DNA of 64,000 nt from Tritonibacter aquimaris. Lineage in GTDB: Bacteria > Pseudomonadota > Alphaproteobacteria > Rhodobacterales > Rhodobacteraceae. The translations under genes were made by a program, and so were the position numbers. The notes below the pieces were generated by a model, which ran no database searches, was not told the origin of the DNA, and saw nothing but the letters and a program-made list of their open reading frames with translations. This document shows, in pieces, positions 8,503 to 18,416 of this stretch; the first letter of the stretch is position 1, and each line of letters starts with the position of its first letter. The stretch is taken from the NCBI RefSeq assembly GCF_009617595.1, contig NZ_WIXK01000011.1, forward strand, positions 1 through 64,000. Direction: 5' to 3'.

Positions 8503-9507
8503 ATGACAGACGCGGTGAGCGCCTATCCCCCAGAAGGGCAGGGGGAGTTTTTCCTATGCGATATCTTTGATGCGATCCCCAAAAACGATCTGGCGTCGAT
8601 GGAGCATCCGCTGTTTTCGCTGAGCACCCGGCCCGATCGGCGCATTCTCAACTATGAACACAATGGCGCAGAAATCACCGTCACCCCCAGCGTCAAAGGG
8701 CTGGCGACAATCCACGACAAAGACATTCTGATCTTTTGCATCAGCCAACTGATGGCGGCGTTGAACGCGGGCCGGCAGGTGGCGCGCACCCTGCATCTGA
8801 CCGCGCATGATCTGCTGGTGGCGACCAATCGCGAAACCTCGGGTGATGCCTACCGGCGGCTGCGCGAAGCCTTTGAACGGCTCGCGGGCACCCGCATCAC
8901 CACCAATATTGTCACCGGTGGCAAAGAGGTGACCACGGGTTTTGGCCTGATCGAGAAATGGGAAATTGTGCGCAAGGCCCGTGGTGGGCGTATGGTGAGC
9001 GTGGCGGTGACGCTGTCGGATTGGCTTTATCGGGCGGTGCTGTCGAAATCGGTGCTGACGCTCAGCCGCGATTATTTTCGCCTGCGAAAACCGCTTGAAC
9101 GGCGCATCTATGAACTGGTGCGCAAACATTGTGGCCGCCAGCCGGAATGGACCGTCTCGGTGGATACGCTGTTGAAAAAATCAGGCTCCGCCAGCCCGCG
9201 CCGGGTGTTTCGCAAAATGCTGCGCGACATGATCGCAGCTGACACGCTGCCCGATTACAGCATCGAAGAGCGCCCCGGCGATCTCATGCGGTTTAGCCGC
9301 AAGGGCGCGGTGGTTGAAAGCGGTGCTCCGCAGGCGCTGCCCACGCTGAAGCCGGAAACCCTGGATGCGGCGCGCGCGCTGATGCCGGGGGTGGATCCCT
9401 ATGGGCTGGAAGCCGACTGGCGCGCCACCTGGCTGCGCACAGGTCAGCCCGCTTTGCGCAATGCGGATGCGGCCTTTCTGGGCTGGGTGAAAAAGCGCAC
9501 GCGCTGA
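8503..9507 (+). CDS. repA: Plasmid replication initiator RepA (RPA family)
   Basis: A 334-residue protein of the replication-initiator family found on alphaproteobacterial plasmids, recognised by the SLSTRPDRRIL..Y N-terminal block, LTAHDLLVATNRETSG, AGTRITTNI and the SRDYFRLRKPLERRIYELVRKHCG segment. It contains two winged-helix-like regions (about 70-170 and 185-265) and should bind the adjacent iterons to start replication. It starts at an ATG after GTTAACGAG and is divergent from parA. In roseobacters such replicases define plasmid compatibility classes; I suspect RepA-I because of the rhamnose operon on the same replicon, but the class needs a tree. Confidence 0.93.
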   Translation: MTDAVSAYPPEGQGEFFLCDIFDAIPKNDLASMEHPLFSLSTRPDRRILNYEHNGAEITVTPSVKGLATIHDKDILIFCISQLMAALNAGRQVARTLHLTAHDLLVATNRETSGDAYRRLREAFERLAGTRITTNIVTGGKEVTTGFGLIEKWEIVRKARGGRMVSVAVTLSDWLYRAVLSKSVLTLSRDYFRLRKPLERRIYELVRKHCGRQPEWTVSVDTLLKKSGSASPRRVFRKMLRDMIAADTLPDYSIEERPGDLMRFSRKGAVVESGAPQALPTLKPETLDAARALMPGVDPYGLEADWRATWLRTGQPALRNADAAFLGWVKKRTR

Positions 9508-9711
9508 GGCTGGCCTGAAACTGAGATAGGTCTGAAACCGGCCTGGAATACTGGCCGGGAATATTGGCCCGTTAAAATTTGAACCTGTCACCAAACTGTT
9601 GGCATTTCTTTGTGATCTCTTCACATCTGCGCGCCGCAAAGCGCGCTATCTAGCGCCTGTTTGAAGCTGCGGTTTCGCGGCCCCGAAGCAGAGAGAGATG
9701 TGAGACGTTTC

Positions 9712-10275
9712 ATGATACGATTGATTTCAACGGTCCTTTTGTTGTGTGCCACGCTGTCCACCGCGCGCGCGGCCACTTTGTCAGATGTGCAGGTGGTGCC
9801 GCAGAGCGCGGTTTTGTTTAATGAGGTGATCGTCACCGCAGATGGGGGTGACATTGGGGTTCAGGGTTTTGCGGCCACCTCGTTTTTTGAGGGGCTGCCC
9901 ACACATCAGTTCGACACCAGCATCACGCTGAATGCCACAACCACCCAGTTCAGCGCTGTGGATCAGACCCTTGGGGCGCTGGCGCTGGAAGGTCAGCTGT
10001 TGGATTCCGTCAATCTGGACGGTGTTTTCCTGGCGCTGTTTGCCACCAATGCTGGCACGCTGGCGGCTGATTTTGGCAACTTGTTCCGCACCGCTTTGGT
10101 GTTTGATGTGCAGCAGCCTGACCTTCTGTCGGCTTCTGGATTTGTGGGCGATGCGATTTTGATCGTGGAAGCGGTAGAAGAGATTGCTCCGGTGCCGCTG
10201 CCAGCGGGGCTGCCGCTTTTGCTGACAGCATTGATTGGTCTGGGGCGCCTGGGGCGTCTGCGCAAAACCGCCTGA
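9712..10275 (+). CDS. VPLPA-CTERM sorting-domain protein, short form
   Basis: The 187-residue precursor has an N-terminal signal peptide (MIRLISTVLLLCATLSTARA) and a C-terminal tripartite sorting signal: VPLPAGLPLLL, a hydrophobic helix, then a basic end (RLGRLRK). This tail is the substrate signature of the VPLPA-specific exosortase encoded at about 23.3 kb. The middle region is rich in beta-prone and Asp/Asn/Thr residues with no domain I recognise. The ATG at 9712 is used; a GTG at 9700 behind GAGAGAGAT is an alternative. The precursor would be exported by Sec and cleaved at the motif. Confidence 0.85.
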   Translation: MIRLISTVLLLCATLSTARAATLSDVQVVPQSAVLFNEVIVTADGGDIGVQGFAATSFFEGLPTHQFDTSITLNATTTQFSAVDQTLGALALEGQLLDSVNLDGVFLALFATNAGTLAADFGNLFRTALVFDVQQPDLLSASGFVGDAILIVEAVEEIAPVPLPAGLPLLLTALIGLGRLGRLRKTA

Positions 10276-10340
10276 TCCAATATCTGCCGTCTGGGGTGCG
10301 ATTGTTTGATTGTGCATTTGAGCCGCACAAGACGGTGTTG

Positions 10341-10372
10341 AGAAAAAGGCTGCGGGCGGTACCGCCCGCAGC
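10341..10372 (-). terminator. Terminator of the RTX metalloprotease gene
   Basis: A 24-bp perfect palindrome (10349-10372, arm GCTGCGGGCGGT) is followed on the minus strand by CTTTTTCT. It sits just past the metalloprotease stop codon; on the plus strand no T tract follows. Confidence 0.85.
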
Positions 10373-10382
10373 ACAAGGGCTA

Positions 10383-12746
10383 TCAGATAAACCAGTCTGA
10401 GCTGAGCACCGCATCATCTGCAATACCATTCAGGTGGGCAATGTTGAAGCTGGAGCTGATACCGCTGGTGCTGCTGGAGCTGGCCTGTTCCAGGCTGAGC
10501 CAGACGCCATCACTGGTGTTATGCAGGCTCAACGAGCCGTCATTCAACGCGGTCTCCAGATCGGTGCCCAGAGCTTCCAGCAACATATCAATATCCAGTT
10601 GATCACCTTCTGCTTGGTCAAAATCAGTGATGGTATCGCCCACATCTGCCAGCGCTTCAAAGATAAAGACATCTGCGCCGTTGCCACCGGTGAGCCGATC
10701 GGCAGCCTCGCCACCGTAGATCTGATCGTCTCCGCTTCCTGCGTTGATCTTATCTGCTCCCGTGCCGCCCTTGATGGTGTCATCACCTGAACGACCATGG
10801 AATTTGTCAGCTCCCGCGCCGCCATCCAACAGATCATTGCCGTTGCCGCCATCAATGTAGTCATTGCGTGCTCCGCCTGACAGCGTGTCATTGCCATAAT
10901 TGCCACGCAGGAAGTCAGACCCGTTACCACCTGTGATACTGTCGTCGCCTGCATTGCCATAGAGTTTGTCGTTGCCTGCGCCACCGTTCAGGGTGTCATT
11001 GCCGCCCCGACCATGTAGGGTATCGCGCCCTGCGCCGCCAGACAGGTCGTTGTCGAGATCCGAGCCAATGGCTGTGTCATTGGCAGAGCCCAGCAGGAGA
11101 TGCTCGATGTCACCTTCGATGCTCAACCCGGTGCTGCCAATCTGGCCTTGGCCTGTTGCCAGATTCACGGTGGCTCTGGTGGTGGTGGCGCTGATGTCCA
11201 GCGTGTCCAGACCCCCATCAAGATCGCGGATTTCAAGCGTGCCGGCTGCGGCAATGTCAGCCATGTCAAACGTATAGACCGTATCGCTGTTCACCACTGG
11301 AGGCTCTGCCGGTGGTGTCACCGGGGCAGGGTCTTCGACGGGTTCGGCAACAGGTTCTGCATCCTGCACCGGCTCCGCCGGGGCCACAACAACAGGTTCT
11401 GCAACAGGTTTTGCAGGCGCTGCGGGCAGACCATCGGTGACCAGCAGCGAAAGACCATCCACCGCAGCAGATACCCCTTCCAGGAAGGCCAGTTTGACAT
11501 CTTGCACATAAAGCCAGGCGCCATTCGCCGCCTCTTTCAGCTGCAGCACACCCGCAGCAAACGGATCATATACAAGCTGGCCGATCTTGTTCAGCAGTGC
11601 GGTGACATCCAGACGGTCGCCATCGGCGTGGTTGAAATCGCGGATGGTGTCGCCGGCCTCATCCAGGCTGGTGTAGACAAAGATATCCGCGCCTTCACCC
11701 CCGCTAAGCGTGTCCTCGCCCTTGCCGCCGATCAGCACATCTGCGCCCGCGGCCCCCAGGATCTGGTCATGGCCCGCGCCGCCGTTCAATGTGTTGTTGG
11801 CTGCATTGCCGGTGAGTTTGTCATTACCCGAGCCGGTGGTTGCATTTTCAATCACGGTGCCGCGGGCAATGGTGAAGGTGCCGCGTTTGCCACCGATATC
11901 AGAGAAGCTCTCGGCCACAAGTGACAGGTCGTCATTGGTTGTATGTGACGACAGATCAATCAGATCGATGCCGCCGCTGTCCACCAGCGCCACAGCAACC
12001 TTACCGCTGAGATCATGACCGTAGATGCCGGTGGTATTGCCATCCCCATAGATGGTGTTGCCGGTCTCCACATTGGTGGGCACGCCATAGAGATTGTGCA
12101 CCGCCAGAATATCGGCAAGCTGCGGTGTCACCAGATAGGCAAAGGAGGCATCCACCTGGCTGTTCTGGCTTTGGTTGAAATAGGACATGATCGACAGCTG
12201 CCAGCTGTCATTGGCAAAATTGGCATCACTGCTGTAGCTGCCCGAACCGTTATAGTCACCCGCGTGGCCCAGACCCAGGGCATGGCCAATTTCATGGATG
12301 AAGGTCTGCAGGTAATAGCCGCCATATTTGGACCAGGCATCATCCACATTGATAAAGCTGCTGGTGACAGTGCCATTGACCACACCGGTGCTGGCAAAGG
12401 CGCCGGAGAACACATCTTCAAAGGTGATCTGGCCACGGGTGCTGATTTCTTTGAACTGAAGGCCGCTCACTGCGGTCCAGCTTTGCAGCGCGGTGCGGGC
12501 GGTGGCTTGACCCAGCGCATCCAGCCCGCTGAGGTTGACAGTGATCTCACCGCCAGAGCTGACATCAAAAGACCGGGCGCTGCGGTTGCTGTCGGCCCAA
12601 TAGCCATGGGTCAAATATTGGGCCAGCTGGTCTACCGTGGCAATGGGTTTGCCATTGCTGGCCACTGGAGCTGAGCCATTGGTATCGGAATGGTCCTGAG
12701 TGTGTTCTGGGATGCGGTGCTCGTTAGAGCCACAATAGTCACACAT
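10383..12746 (-). CDS. Serralysin-like RTX zinc metalloprotease
   Basis: A 787-residue secreted protease. The catalytic zinc motif HEIGHALGLGH lies at about residue 151-161 and the Met-turn SIMSY at about 185, both hallmarks of the M10 serralysin clan. Two blocks of GGxGxDxLx-type calcium-binding RTX repeats follow (about 306-356 and 563-690), separated by a Pro/Val/Glu-rich linker (about 435-490), each followed by a serralysin C-terminal-type segment (DTIRDF, DTITDF). There is no Sec signal, so type I secretion is expected; no T1SS genes are in the window. The ATG at 12746 is favoured over 12752 because GGAG lies 7 nt upstream. Confidence 0.93.
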   Translation of the reverse strand: MCDYCGSNEHRIPEHTQDHSDTNGSAPVASNGKPIATVDQLAQYLTHGYWADSNRSARSFDVSSGGEITVNLSGLDALGQATARTALQSWTAVSGLQFKEISTRGQITFEDVFSGAFASTGVVNGTVTSSFINVDDAWSKYGGYYLQTFIHEIGHALGLGHAGDYNGSGSYSSDANFANDSWQLSIMSYFNQSQNSQVDASFAYLVTPQLADILAVHNLYGVPTNVETGNTIYGDGNTTGIYGHDLSGKVAVALVDSGGIDLIDLSSHTTNDDLSLVAESFSDIGGKRGTFTIARGTVIENATTGSGNDKLTGNAANNTLNGGAGHDQILGAAGADVLIGGKGEDTLSGGEGADIFVYTSLDEAGDTIRDFNHADGDRLDVTALLNKIGQLVYDPFAAGVLQLKEAANGAWLYVQDVKLAFLEGVSAAVDGLSLLVTDGLPAAPAKPVAEPVVVAPAEPVQDAEPVAEPVEDPAPVTPPAEPPVVNSDTVYTFDMADIAAAGTLEIRDLDGGLDTLDISATTTRATVNLATGQGQIGSTGLSIEGDIEHLLLGSANDTAIGSDLDNDLSGGAGRDTLHGRGGNDTLNGGAGNDKLYGNAGDDSITGGNGSDFLRGNYGNDTLSGGARNDYIDGGNGNDLLDGGAGADKFHGRSGDDTIKGGTGADKINAGSGDDQIYGGEAADRLTGGNGADVFIFEALADVGDTITDFDQAEGDQLDIDMLLEALGTDLETALNDGSLSLHNTSDGVWLSLEQASSSSTSGISSSFNIAHLNGIADDAVLSSDWFI

Positions 12747-13707
12747 GTGCATGCTCCGTGTTTAAGGAGTGAGATTTAAAGAATGGGCGGCGCAGAGCTG
12801 AAACGATCTGGCGGGAAACATCCCACCGGGCTGTACCGCAACAAGGGGGGGCAAACCGGTCTGAGCTCTGCGACTGTTCAGCTGCAAATCTGTCAAGCCA
12901 GCAGGTATGGGCCCAAGGGGCGCCGATACGGGCTGTTGAAGCAAATGAAACATCAGGCGGCTCTTTCGGTTTGAATTCTTAACGGGTTCAGGCGCCGTTC
13001 TGGCGTCCTTCAATGGTTTATTAAGGAAATCGGGTGGGAAAGGTGGCGCATGGGCGGCTGAATTAAGGCAACGTAAACGGAATTGGGTCTGACAGCCGCG
13101 GCGGGGCTTTGAAAATGTGAAATCCTGTTGGACCTGCGAAGAGAAAAAACCTGTAAAATCAGAGAGGTTCGCGGCTAAGTAACTTATTTTTAAGGAGTAT
13201 TAATTAAATTCCGATATCGGAATGTATATTTAGCCAATTGGAAAGATCTGCCGCAATTAAAGCGCTTTTGAGGGAAAACCCCAGCATTTCAACCAAATAT
13301 GGTGCTGCGATTTCCAGTACGCGCAAAATTGCGGGAGAAAAGGGGGAAAAAACCGCTGCCACATGCCGGGTTGAGTTGAATTAAGGCAGCATTAAGGCAG
13401 GCAAGCTTCCCGAATCGTTACACTTTTTTGAAAGTCACCACCGATCTGAGCTCTGGAGTTCGCACCAACGAAACCAGAGCGGGCGTGGGATTGTTGGCAA
13501 ATCGGGAGCGCGGGTAATCCATATTATGTGTCTTTTGGTGGAAATCGTTAAGCGTAGGTCTGATGCGTATACCTTTGGGCAATAGTGGCATGAAACAGAT
13601 CGGCCGCACCTTGGCTTTATTGTTTGGTGTTATTGCCTTTCAATCAGCATCATTTCCCAGCATAACAACCTCACTTTGCTTTAATCCGGTATAGAGTTGT
13701 TCTTATC
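12747..13707. other. 961-bp gene-free region with AT-rich core and palindrome
   Basis: No convincing coding frame is visible on either strand. The interval is AT-rich around 13150-13300 and carries a perfect 16-bp palindrome (ATTCCGATATCGGAAT) at 13208-13223. It separates the metalloprotease from the glycosyltransferase cluster and must hold promoters for both directions. Confidence 0.5.
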
Positions 13708-14628
13708 ATGCCTGATCATTTGTCTTCTTGTATTACCACTCGCAATGACCCGTCCAGATCGGAGGTAACGGCCTCTTACGCGGTGATCATTCCTCACTTT
13801 AACGATGTCACTCGCTTGGTTCGTTGTTTGGATGCGCTGGTGCCGCAGTTGGATGAAAAGACCGAGCTGTTGGTCGTGGACAATAACTCCAGCGCGGATC
13901 TTAGCCCTCTGACTGCTGCATATCCGGATATACGTCTTGTCCGTGAAAATAAGAAAGGTGCCGCGGAAGCACGCAACCGCGGGGTGCTAGAAACCACTGC
14001 GCCTGCTTTATTCTTTCTGGACTGTGATTGCGTGCCCGCGGCCAACTGGCTTAAAACGGCGCAAGACATACATGGCACAGCCGATGTGGTTGGCGGTCAA
14101 ATTTCGGTGTTTGATGAAACTCCAGCACCGCGTTCCGGTGCCGAGGCCTTCGAAGCAGTGTTTGCCTTTGACAACCGTGTATATGTAGAAGCCAAAGGTT
14201 TTTCGGTCACTGCCAACCTCTTGACGCAGCGCGCGGTTTTTGAGGCCACAGGTCCCTTTGTTGCGGGGCTGTCTGAGGATCTCGATTGGTGCCGCCGGGC
14301 AACGGCAGCAGGTTTTGAATTACGCTATGCCGACGAGCTGCAAGTCAGCCATCCTTCGCGCAGTGATTGGGCGGCATTGTGTAAAAAATGGCGTCGGTTG
14401 ACCGAAGAAAGTTTTGGCGTAAATGGAACCCAGGGTGGCAAGGCCCGGCTGCGCTGGCTCTTGCGCGCACTGCTGATGCCTGTGAGCGCTTTGGCGCATA
14501 CGCCGCGGGTGCTAAATTCCCAAAAACTCACCGGGAAAGAGTGCCGCCGTGCAGTTGCCACCCTCTGGCGGCTTAGACTACAGCGCGCCTCTTGGATGCT
14601 GAGACAAGCCGTGCAGGGATGTATATAG
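13708..14628 (+). CDS. Family 2 glycosyltransferase
   Basis: A 306-residue GT-A transferase: the fold opens with YAVIIPHFNDVTRL (about 24-37), has the VVDNNSS loop, and the acidic metal-binding motif FLDCDC (103-108). An SEDLDWCRRA block at about 190-200 matches the ED motif region of GT2 enzymes, where the general base sits. A basic, Trp-rich tail may contact the membrane. It faces the acetyltransferase gene, ending 12 nt from it. The transferred sugar cannot be told from sequence. It is probably one of the transferases building the Wzx/Wzy repeat unit. Confidence 0.88.
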   Translation: MPDHLSSCITTRNDPSRSEVTASYAVIIPHFNDVTRLVRCLDALVPQLDEKTELLVVDNNSSADLSPLTAAYPDIRLVRENKKGAAEARNRGVLETTAPALFFLDCDCVPAANWLKTAQDIHGTADVVGGQISVFDETPAPRSGAEAFEAVFAFDNRVYVEAKGFSVTANLLTQRAVFEATGPFVAGLSEDLDWCRRATAAGFELRYADELQVSHPSRSDWAALCKKWRRLTEESFGVNGTQGGKARLRWLLRALLMPVSALAHTPRVLNSQKLTGKECRRAVATLWRLRLQRASWMLRQAVQGCI

Positions 14629-14640
14629 CGTGCGCCTGTT

Positions 14641-15183
14641 TCATTTGCGATACTTTAGAACCTTGGCAGGAATACCGGCTGCAATGGCACCTGCGGGGAT
14701 GTCTTTGGTGACGACGGAGCCTGCACCGATCACACAGCCTTCACCGAGAGTGACACCTGCGGTGATTACGGCCTTGGTCCCGATCCAGCAATCAGCGCCG
14801 ATTACCACATCACGTTCGACCATCGGCTGTGTAACGATGGGCGCATGAGCGGCCATGCCGTAATCAGCTGCTGTGATAAAACAATTGGGGCCAAAAGTGG
14901 TACGTTCCCCAATGATGATCTTGCCATGTTCACGCCCGCCCCACAGAGCGGTGTGTTCGCCGATTTGCACCTCATCATGGAGGTGTATTTGCGCACCATT
15001 GCGAAAGGAGGCATTGGGAGCAATGCGCACACGATGCCCCAATTTCATCTCCGTGCGCGGTATAACATGTGAATAGCCATAGTAATGCAGCAACCGTAGC
15101 GGGTGCATCAAAACTTTGGGGTGGAGGAATGAACCCAGCAGGCTCCAGATGCGCTGATGTAATTTGCGATCCCTGTGGGCCAT
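14641..15183 (-). CDS. Hexapeptide-repeat sugar O-acetyltransferase
   Basis: A 180-residue left-handed beta-helix acyltransferase with repeated hexapeptide turns (IIIGERTTFGPNCF, VVIGADCWIGTKAVI, VTLGEGCVIGAGSVV) ending in IPAGAIAAGIPAKVLKYRK, the standard end of WcaF/maltose-acetyltransferase-like enzymes. The likely reaction is acetyl transfer from acetyl-CoA to a hydroxyl of a sugar in the polymer or its lipid-linked unit, in the cytoplasm. The ATG follows AAGGA at good spacing. It lies 68 nt downstream of the polymerase-like gene and is probably co-transcribed. Confidence 0.9.
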   Translation of the reverse strand: MAHRDRKLHQRIWSLLGSFLHPKVLMHPLRLLHYYGYSHVIPRTEMKLGHRVRIAPNASFRNGAQIHLHDEVQIGEHTALWGGREHGKIIIGERTTFGPNCFITAADYGMAAHAPIVTQPMVERDVVIGADCWIGTKAVITAGVTLGEGCVIGAGSVVTKDIPAGAIAAGIPAKVLKYRK

Positions 15184-15251
15184 TGGTTGTCCTTTTTATT
15201 GAAGTGGCTGCAGTAAATGTGAGTGTTGGATGCGGTCTGATGTGGCGTCGA

Positions 15252-16610
15252 TTACTTGGTCGACGTTTTTGGGGGAAACCGTGTGTAGCGATTTTCCGGT
15301 CGTTTGGGCGGCATGTCTGTACCAGTTGTGTCGTCATCTGATGCAGAGTTGGTATTTGGATCAGCTGAGAGCAGCCACATGCCTGCACCAAATATGAAAA
15401 ATACAAACGAGTAGATATTGGTCCATATGTGAACGGTTGCCAATGTGAACGACAGCCCCACCATGGTGAACACCCAGGCGCGGCGGATGTTGATTAATTG
15501 CTCATCTCCCTTCAGAGAGACTGCCATAACACGGAAGAGGCCTGCCAAAAAACCGATCGTCAGCACCATCATACCTGGGATGCCATAGCGTACGGCCAAG
15601 ACCAGCCAAAAGTTGTCCATACTGCCAGAGACCATATACGACGGGCGCACCCAGTCATTCAGGCCAATTCCAAAGATAGGGTTGTCCCAGACGTTAATCA
15701 TCCCCCATTCAAATATGATGCTACGCCAGTAGGCGGTATGAGGTGAGAATGTGGCGTAAGTCATAAAGACCCGTATCGGAGTGCGGGTTGAGAGCAGGTC
15801 GATGGCGACATAAAGTGTCGCAAAAAGGCCAACAAGCAGCCACCAGCGCCAATGCAGGCGCCGAAGGGCCCAATTCCACAGTATCAAGCCGATTTGAAGG
15901 ATGAGCGCTAGAAATGCGCCACTGGACAGGGCTAAAAGTCCGGAACAAAAGACAATTCCGCTGATGAAAATGTTTTTCGCACGCGACCATATTGATTTCA
16001 TGCTGACAAAAGTCAACGAGAACGCGACCGAGCATAGCAGACCAAAATGGATTGGATGGGCAAAGGTACTTTGAACCCGTTCAATACCAAATCTGGGTTC
16101 TGCATATACAACTGCAACAGAGCCCACTCCAGGAAGAGAACGGATTAGGTTGATTAAGGTCGGGTTGCCTGTGCGCGCTTCTAGTAAGGAGAAAGGTAAA
16201 AGCAATATAATGATGGTGCTTAACCATTTGACCATGCCCAGAAAACTCTCACGATCACGAATGCAAGCACGGCTGATAATATAGCCGCCAATAAATTCAA
16301 CACCAACAGAACCGGTCTGCTGGATGACCCGGTCTGGATTGTTGTAGGCCAGCGCCACGATCATCCAGAGCGTATGCAGTACAAAGAAGATGTCTGGCAA
16401 CATCAAGCGGCCGTAGCGGCCCATCAACAGTTTTGCCATGAGTGGTAGTATTGTCAGCAGCAAAAGCACCCGTAGGGCAGAGAGCAGTAAGGGGCCCGCG
16501 TGCACATAAATCGGCAAGACGACCGCAAAGAGATACAGAATGACCAGTAAAGGTGTTGTGGTGCGGCCTGAGGAAGCGTTTGGCCCGGCTGGCGAGTGCA
16601 AAGTTACCAT
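15252..16610 (-). CDS. O-antigen polymerase/ligase-like membrane protein (Wzy candidate)
   Basis: About 452 residues with ten or more hydrophobic helices and a large periplasmic loop near residues 310-350 (TYATFSPHTAYWRSIIFEWG, GIGLNDWV), the region conserved in the O-antigen ligase/polymerase superfamily. It would polymerise or ligate lipid-linked repeat units on the periplasmic face. The flippase gene next door supports a Wzx/Wzy pathway. The start is uncertain between ATG 16610 and GTG 16619; neither has a strong ribosome-binding site. Wzy and WaaL cannot be told apart by sequence alone. Confidence 0.82.
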   Translation of the reverse strand: MVTLHSPAGPNASSGRTTTPLLVILYLFAVVLPIYVHAGPLLLSALRVLLLLTILPLMAKLLMGRYGRLMLPDIFFVLHTLWMIVALAYNNPDRVIQQTGSVGVEFIGGYIISRACIRDRESFLGMVKWLSTIIILLLPFSLLEARTGNPTLINLIRSLPGVGSVAVVYAEPRFGIERVQSTFAHPIHFGLLCSVAFSLTFVSMKSIWSRAKNIFISGIVFCSGLLALSSGAFLALILQIGLILWNWALRRLHWRWWLLVGLFATLYVAIDLLSTRTPIRVFMTYATFSPHTAYWRSIIFEWGMINVWDNPIFGIGLNDWVRPSYMVSGSMDNFWLVLAVRYGIPGMMVLTIGFLAGLFRVMAVSLKGDEQLINIRRAWVFTMVGLSFTLATVHIWTNIYSFVFFIFGAGMWLLSADPNTNSASDDDTTGTDMPPKRPENRYTRFPPKTSTK

Positions 16611-16701
16611 ACGTACCACGCTTTTTGTTTAGTCTGTTTCATAATGCAGTATGTTTTTAGCATAGATATTGCGGGAAAAAGCCAATTCAAAACCTGTTCG
16701 T

Positions 16702-18096
16702 TTACCGTCGCGCGTATGCAGATTGGATACTATGAAGAGTCTCGGGCATTAGTTTGACACAGATACCTAAAAAGCCCATAGCGAGCACACAGTTGAGAAC
16801 CGGTGTCGCTGCGACAATAGGTTGTACGGCCACGAAGATACATGAAAATAACCAGGCAATCCCGATGCGGGACCAGGACCTGCTGGACGCTGGTATGATT
16901 TTATAGCTGTACAAGAGCGCGCAGCTCACCAGGAGGCTGAGGCTTTCACCAAGGCAGGCAAGCAGCAGGATGTCGCTGAGGCTTCCACCCTGATGCGCCC
17001 ACCACCACGCGACCGGAAGCACTGCAATACGTGGAATGTTGGCGAGCATCCCAACTGTGGTGCGCCCGGCTGCAAGGGCGACGATTGCAGGGCCATTGCG
17101 CATCAGGCGAACCCCTTGAGACAGGCCAAACCATAGCATTACCCCAGTCAAAGCGTTGTATTTCTCGCCAAGAAGCAGCGGCACAAGAAGGGGTCCCAAC
17201 AAGACAACGCTGATTACAAAGCCCACAGCCAAAAACGTAGTCGCCTGCATGCCCATCATTGATGCGTCTGTGAATTTGACGTGATTGTCTTTGAGTGTGG
17301 AGAGCTTTGGCAAGAGAAGGTTTTGTGCTGATTTTGACAATACCATGGATGGATTGAGGGTCAGTGTTAGGCCCATTGCGAATATGGCGAGGCTGACCAT
17401 GCCCATTTCCCGGGCCACGATGAGGCGGTCTCCCTGGAAGATGCAGAACATTAAAATTGCATTGATAAGGAGTGGCCAGCCAAACGTGAAGGCCTGTTTC
17501 CAGATCGCTGGGTTTATAGTGGCTTTCCAGCGATGGTCCGCATAATAATGTGTTACCAATGTCGCAACAGCTGCCTGTATCAGCAACGACCAAAGCATAA
17601 TTTGCCAGTCGTCGAACCAAAGATACAGGGGGGCAAGTGCCAGAACCGCTATCAGCGAGGACAGCCCATGTGTCATCAACAATGGCCGAAACTGCCTGTG
17701 GCGCGTTTTCCGATGAATATCAAGATGTTGCAGTGATTTCAAAAACGGTACGAGAGCCAGAATCTGGTACGCCCATACGACTTGAGGGATTTCAAGCAGC
17801 TGAGCTAGCGGGTGCGCCATAAGAAACAATACGATGCTGGATAGAATGCCGCGCAGCAGCTGAAACCCCTGTAGCCCGGCTTGAAAATCTGGATCATCGC
17901 CATCGGAAGACTGCACGATCTGCTGTTGCAGACCAAAGGCGGATGCCATTTCCACCACGGCCATAGCAACGGCAAAGGTTGCGGCGATCCCATAGTCTTC
18001 GACCGGGATCATCCGGGCAATGATCAAATTGCGCAACAAGAGCAGCAGCGATGCCCCAGCATTGCCGGACAACACGGAAACAGCGGATTTGATCAT
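16702..18096 (-). CDS. Polysaccharide flippase (Wzx-like, PST/MATE superfamily)
   Basis: A 464-residue membrane protein with about 12-14 helices. The N-terminal VLSGNAGASLLLLLRNLIIARMIPVEDYGIAATF pattern, split here for reading, is diagnostic of the polysaccharide transporter family, with the conserved Arg-rich loop after helix 1. It would flip undecaprenyl-linked repeat units across the inner membrane. It is first in a minus-strand run with the polymerase-like and acetyltransferase genes. ATG at 18096 with AAGG upstream. The intergenic region behind it (18097-18416) holds divergent promoters shared with the pyruvyltransferase gene. Confidence 0.9.
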   Translation of the reverse strand: MIKSAVSVLSGNAGASLLLLLRNLIIARMIPVEDYGIAATFAVAMAVVEMASAFGLQQQIVQSSDGDDPDFQAGLQGFQLLRGILSSIVLFLMAHPLAQLLEIPQVVWAYQILALVPFLKSLQHLDIHRKTRHRQFRPLLMTHGLSSLIAVLALAPLYLWFDDWQIMLWSLLIQAAVATLVTHYYADHRWKATINPAIWKQAFTFGWPLLINAILMFCIFQGDRLIVAREMGMVSLAIFAMGLTLTLNPSMVLSKSAQNLLLPKLSTLKDNHVKFTDASMMGMQATTFLAVGFVISVVLLGPLLVPLLLGEKYNALTGVMLWFGLSQGVRLMRNGPAIVALAAGRTTVGMLANIPRIAVLPVAWWWAHQGGSLSDILLLACLGESLSLLVSCALLYSYKIIPASSRSWSRIGIAWLFSCIFVAVQPIVAATPVLNCVLAMGFLGICVKLMPETLHSIQSAYARR

Positions 18097-18416
18097 TAAA
18101 AAACCTTATGTATCGTAAATCGATTTAGGGTGTTCTTCCCTGTTCTCCGCTGTGGGTCAAGCTGGATTAAAAAACGCATGAACAAAAAAATGTCACAGCA
18201 GCGCTCTAAGTGATCCCCTTAGCGCAGGATGTATGTTAGCGCAGTGTGACATCTTTATGAGGCCCCTGAAACGCAATGAAGACAACCCGTAAAAGACGGT
18301 CTGCCCGGGGGGCGGCAGATCCGCAATTTAAAGATTTCTTTGCTCTGCCTGTGGCGGCCTGCGCCGGTGCAGAGACTGGACGACTGGTCTTTTGAGACCA
18401 AGAAGGAGTATGTGCA

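Noticed and set aside
9520-9590. Repeated GGCC-rich segment after repA as terminator
   Set aside because: The CCGGCC/GGCCGG stem is only six pairs with a nine-base loop and no T tract, so it is not convincing.
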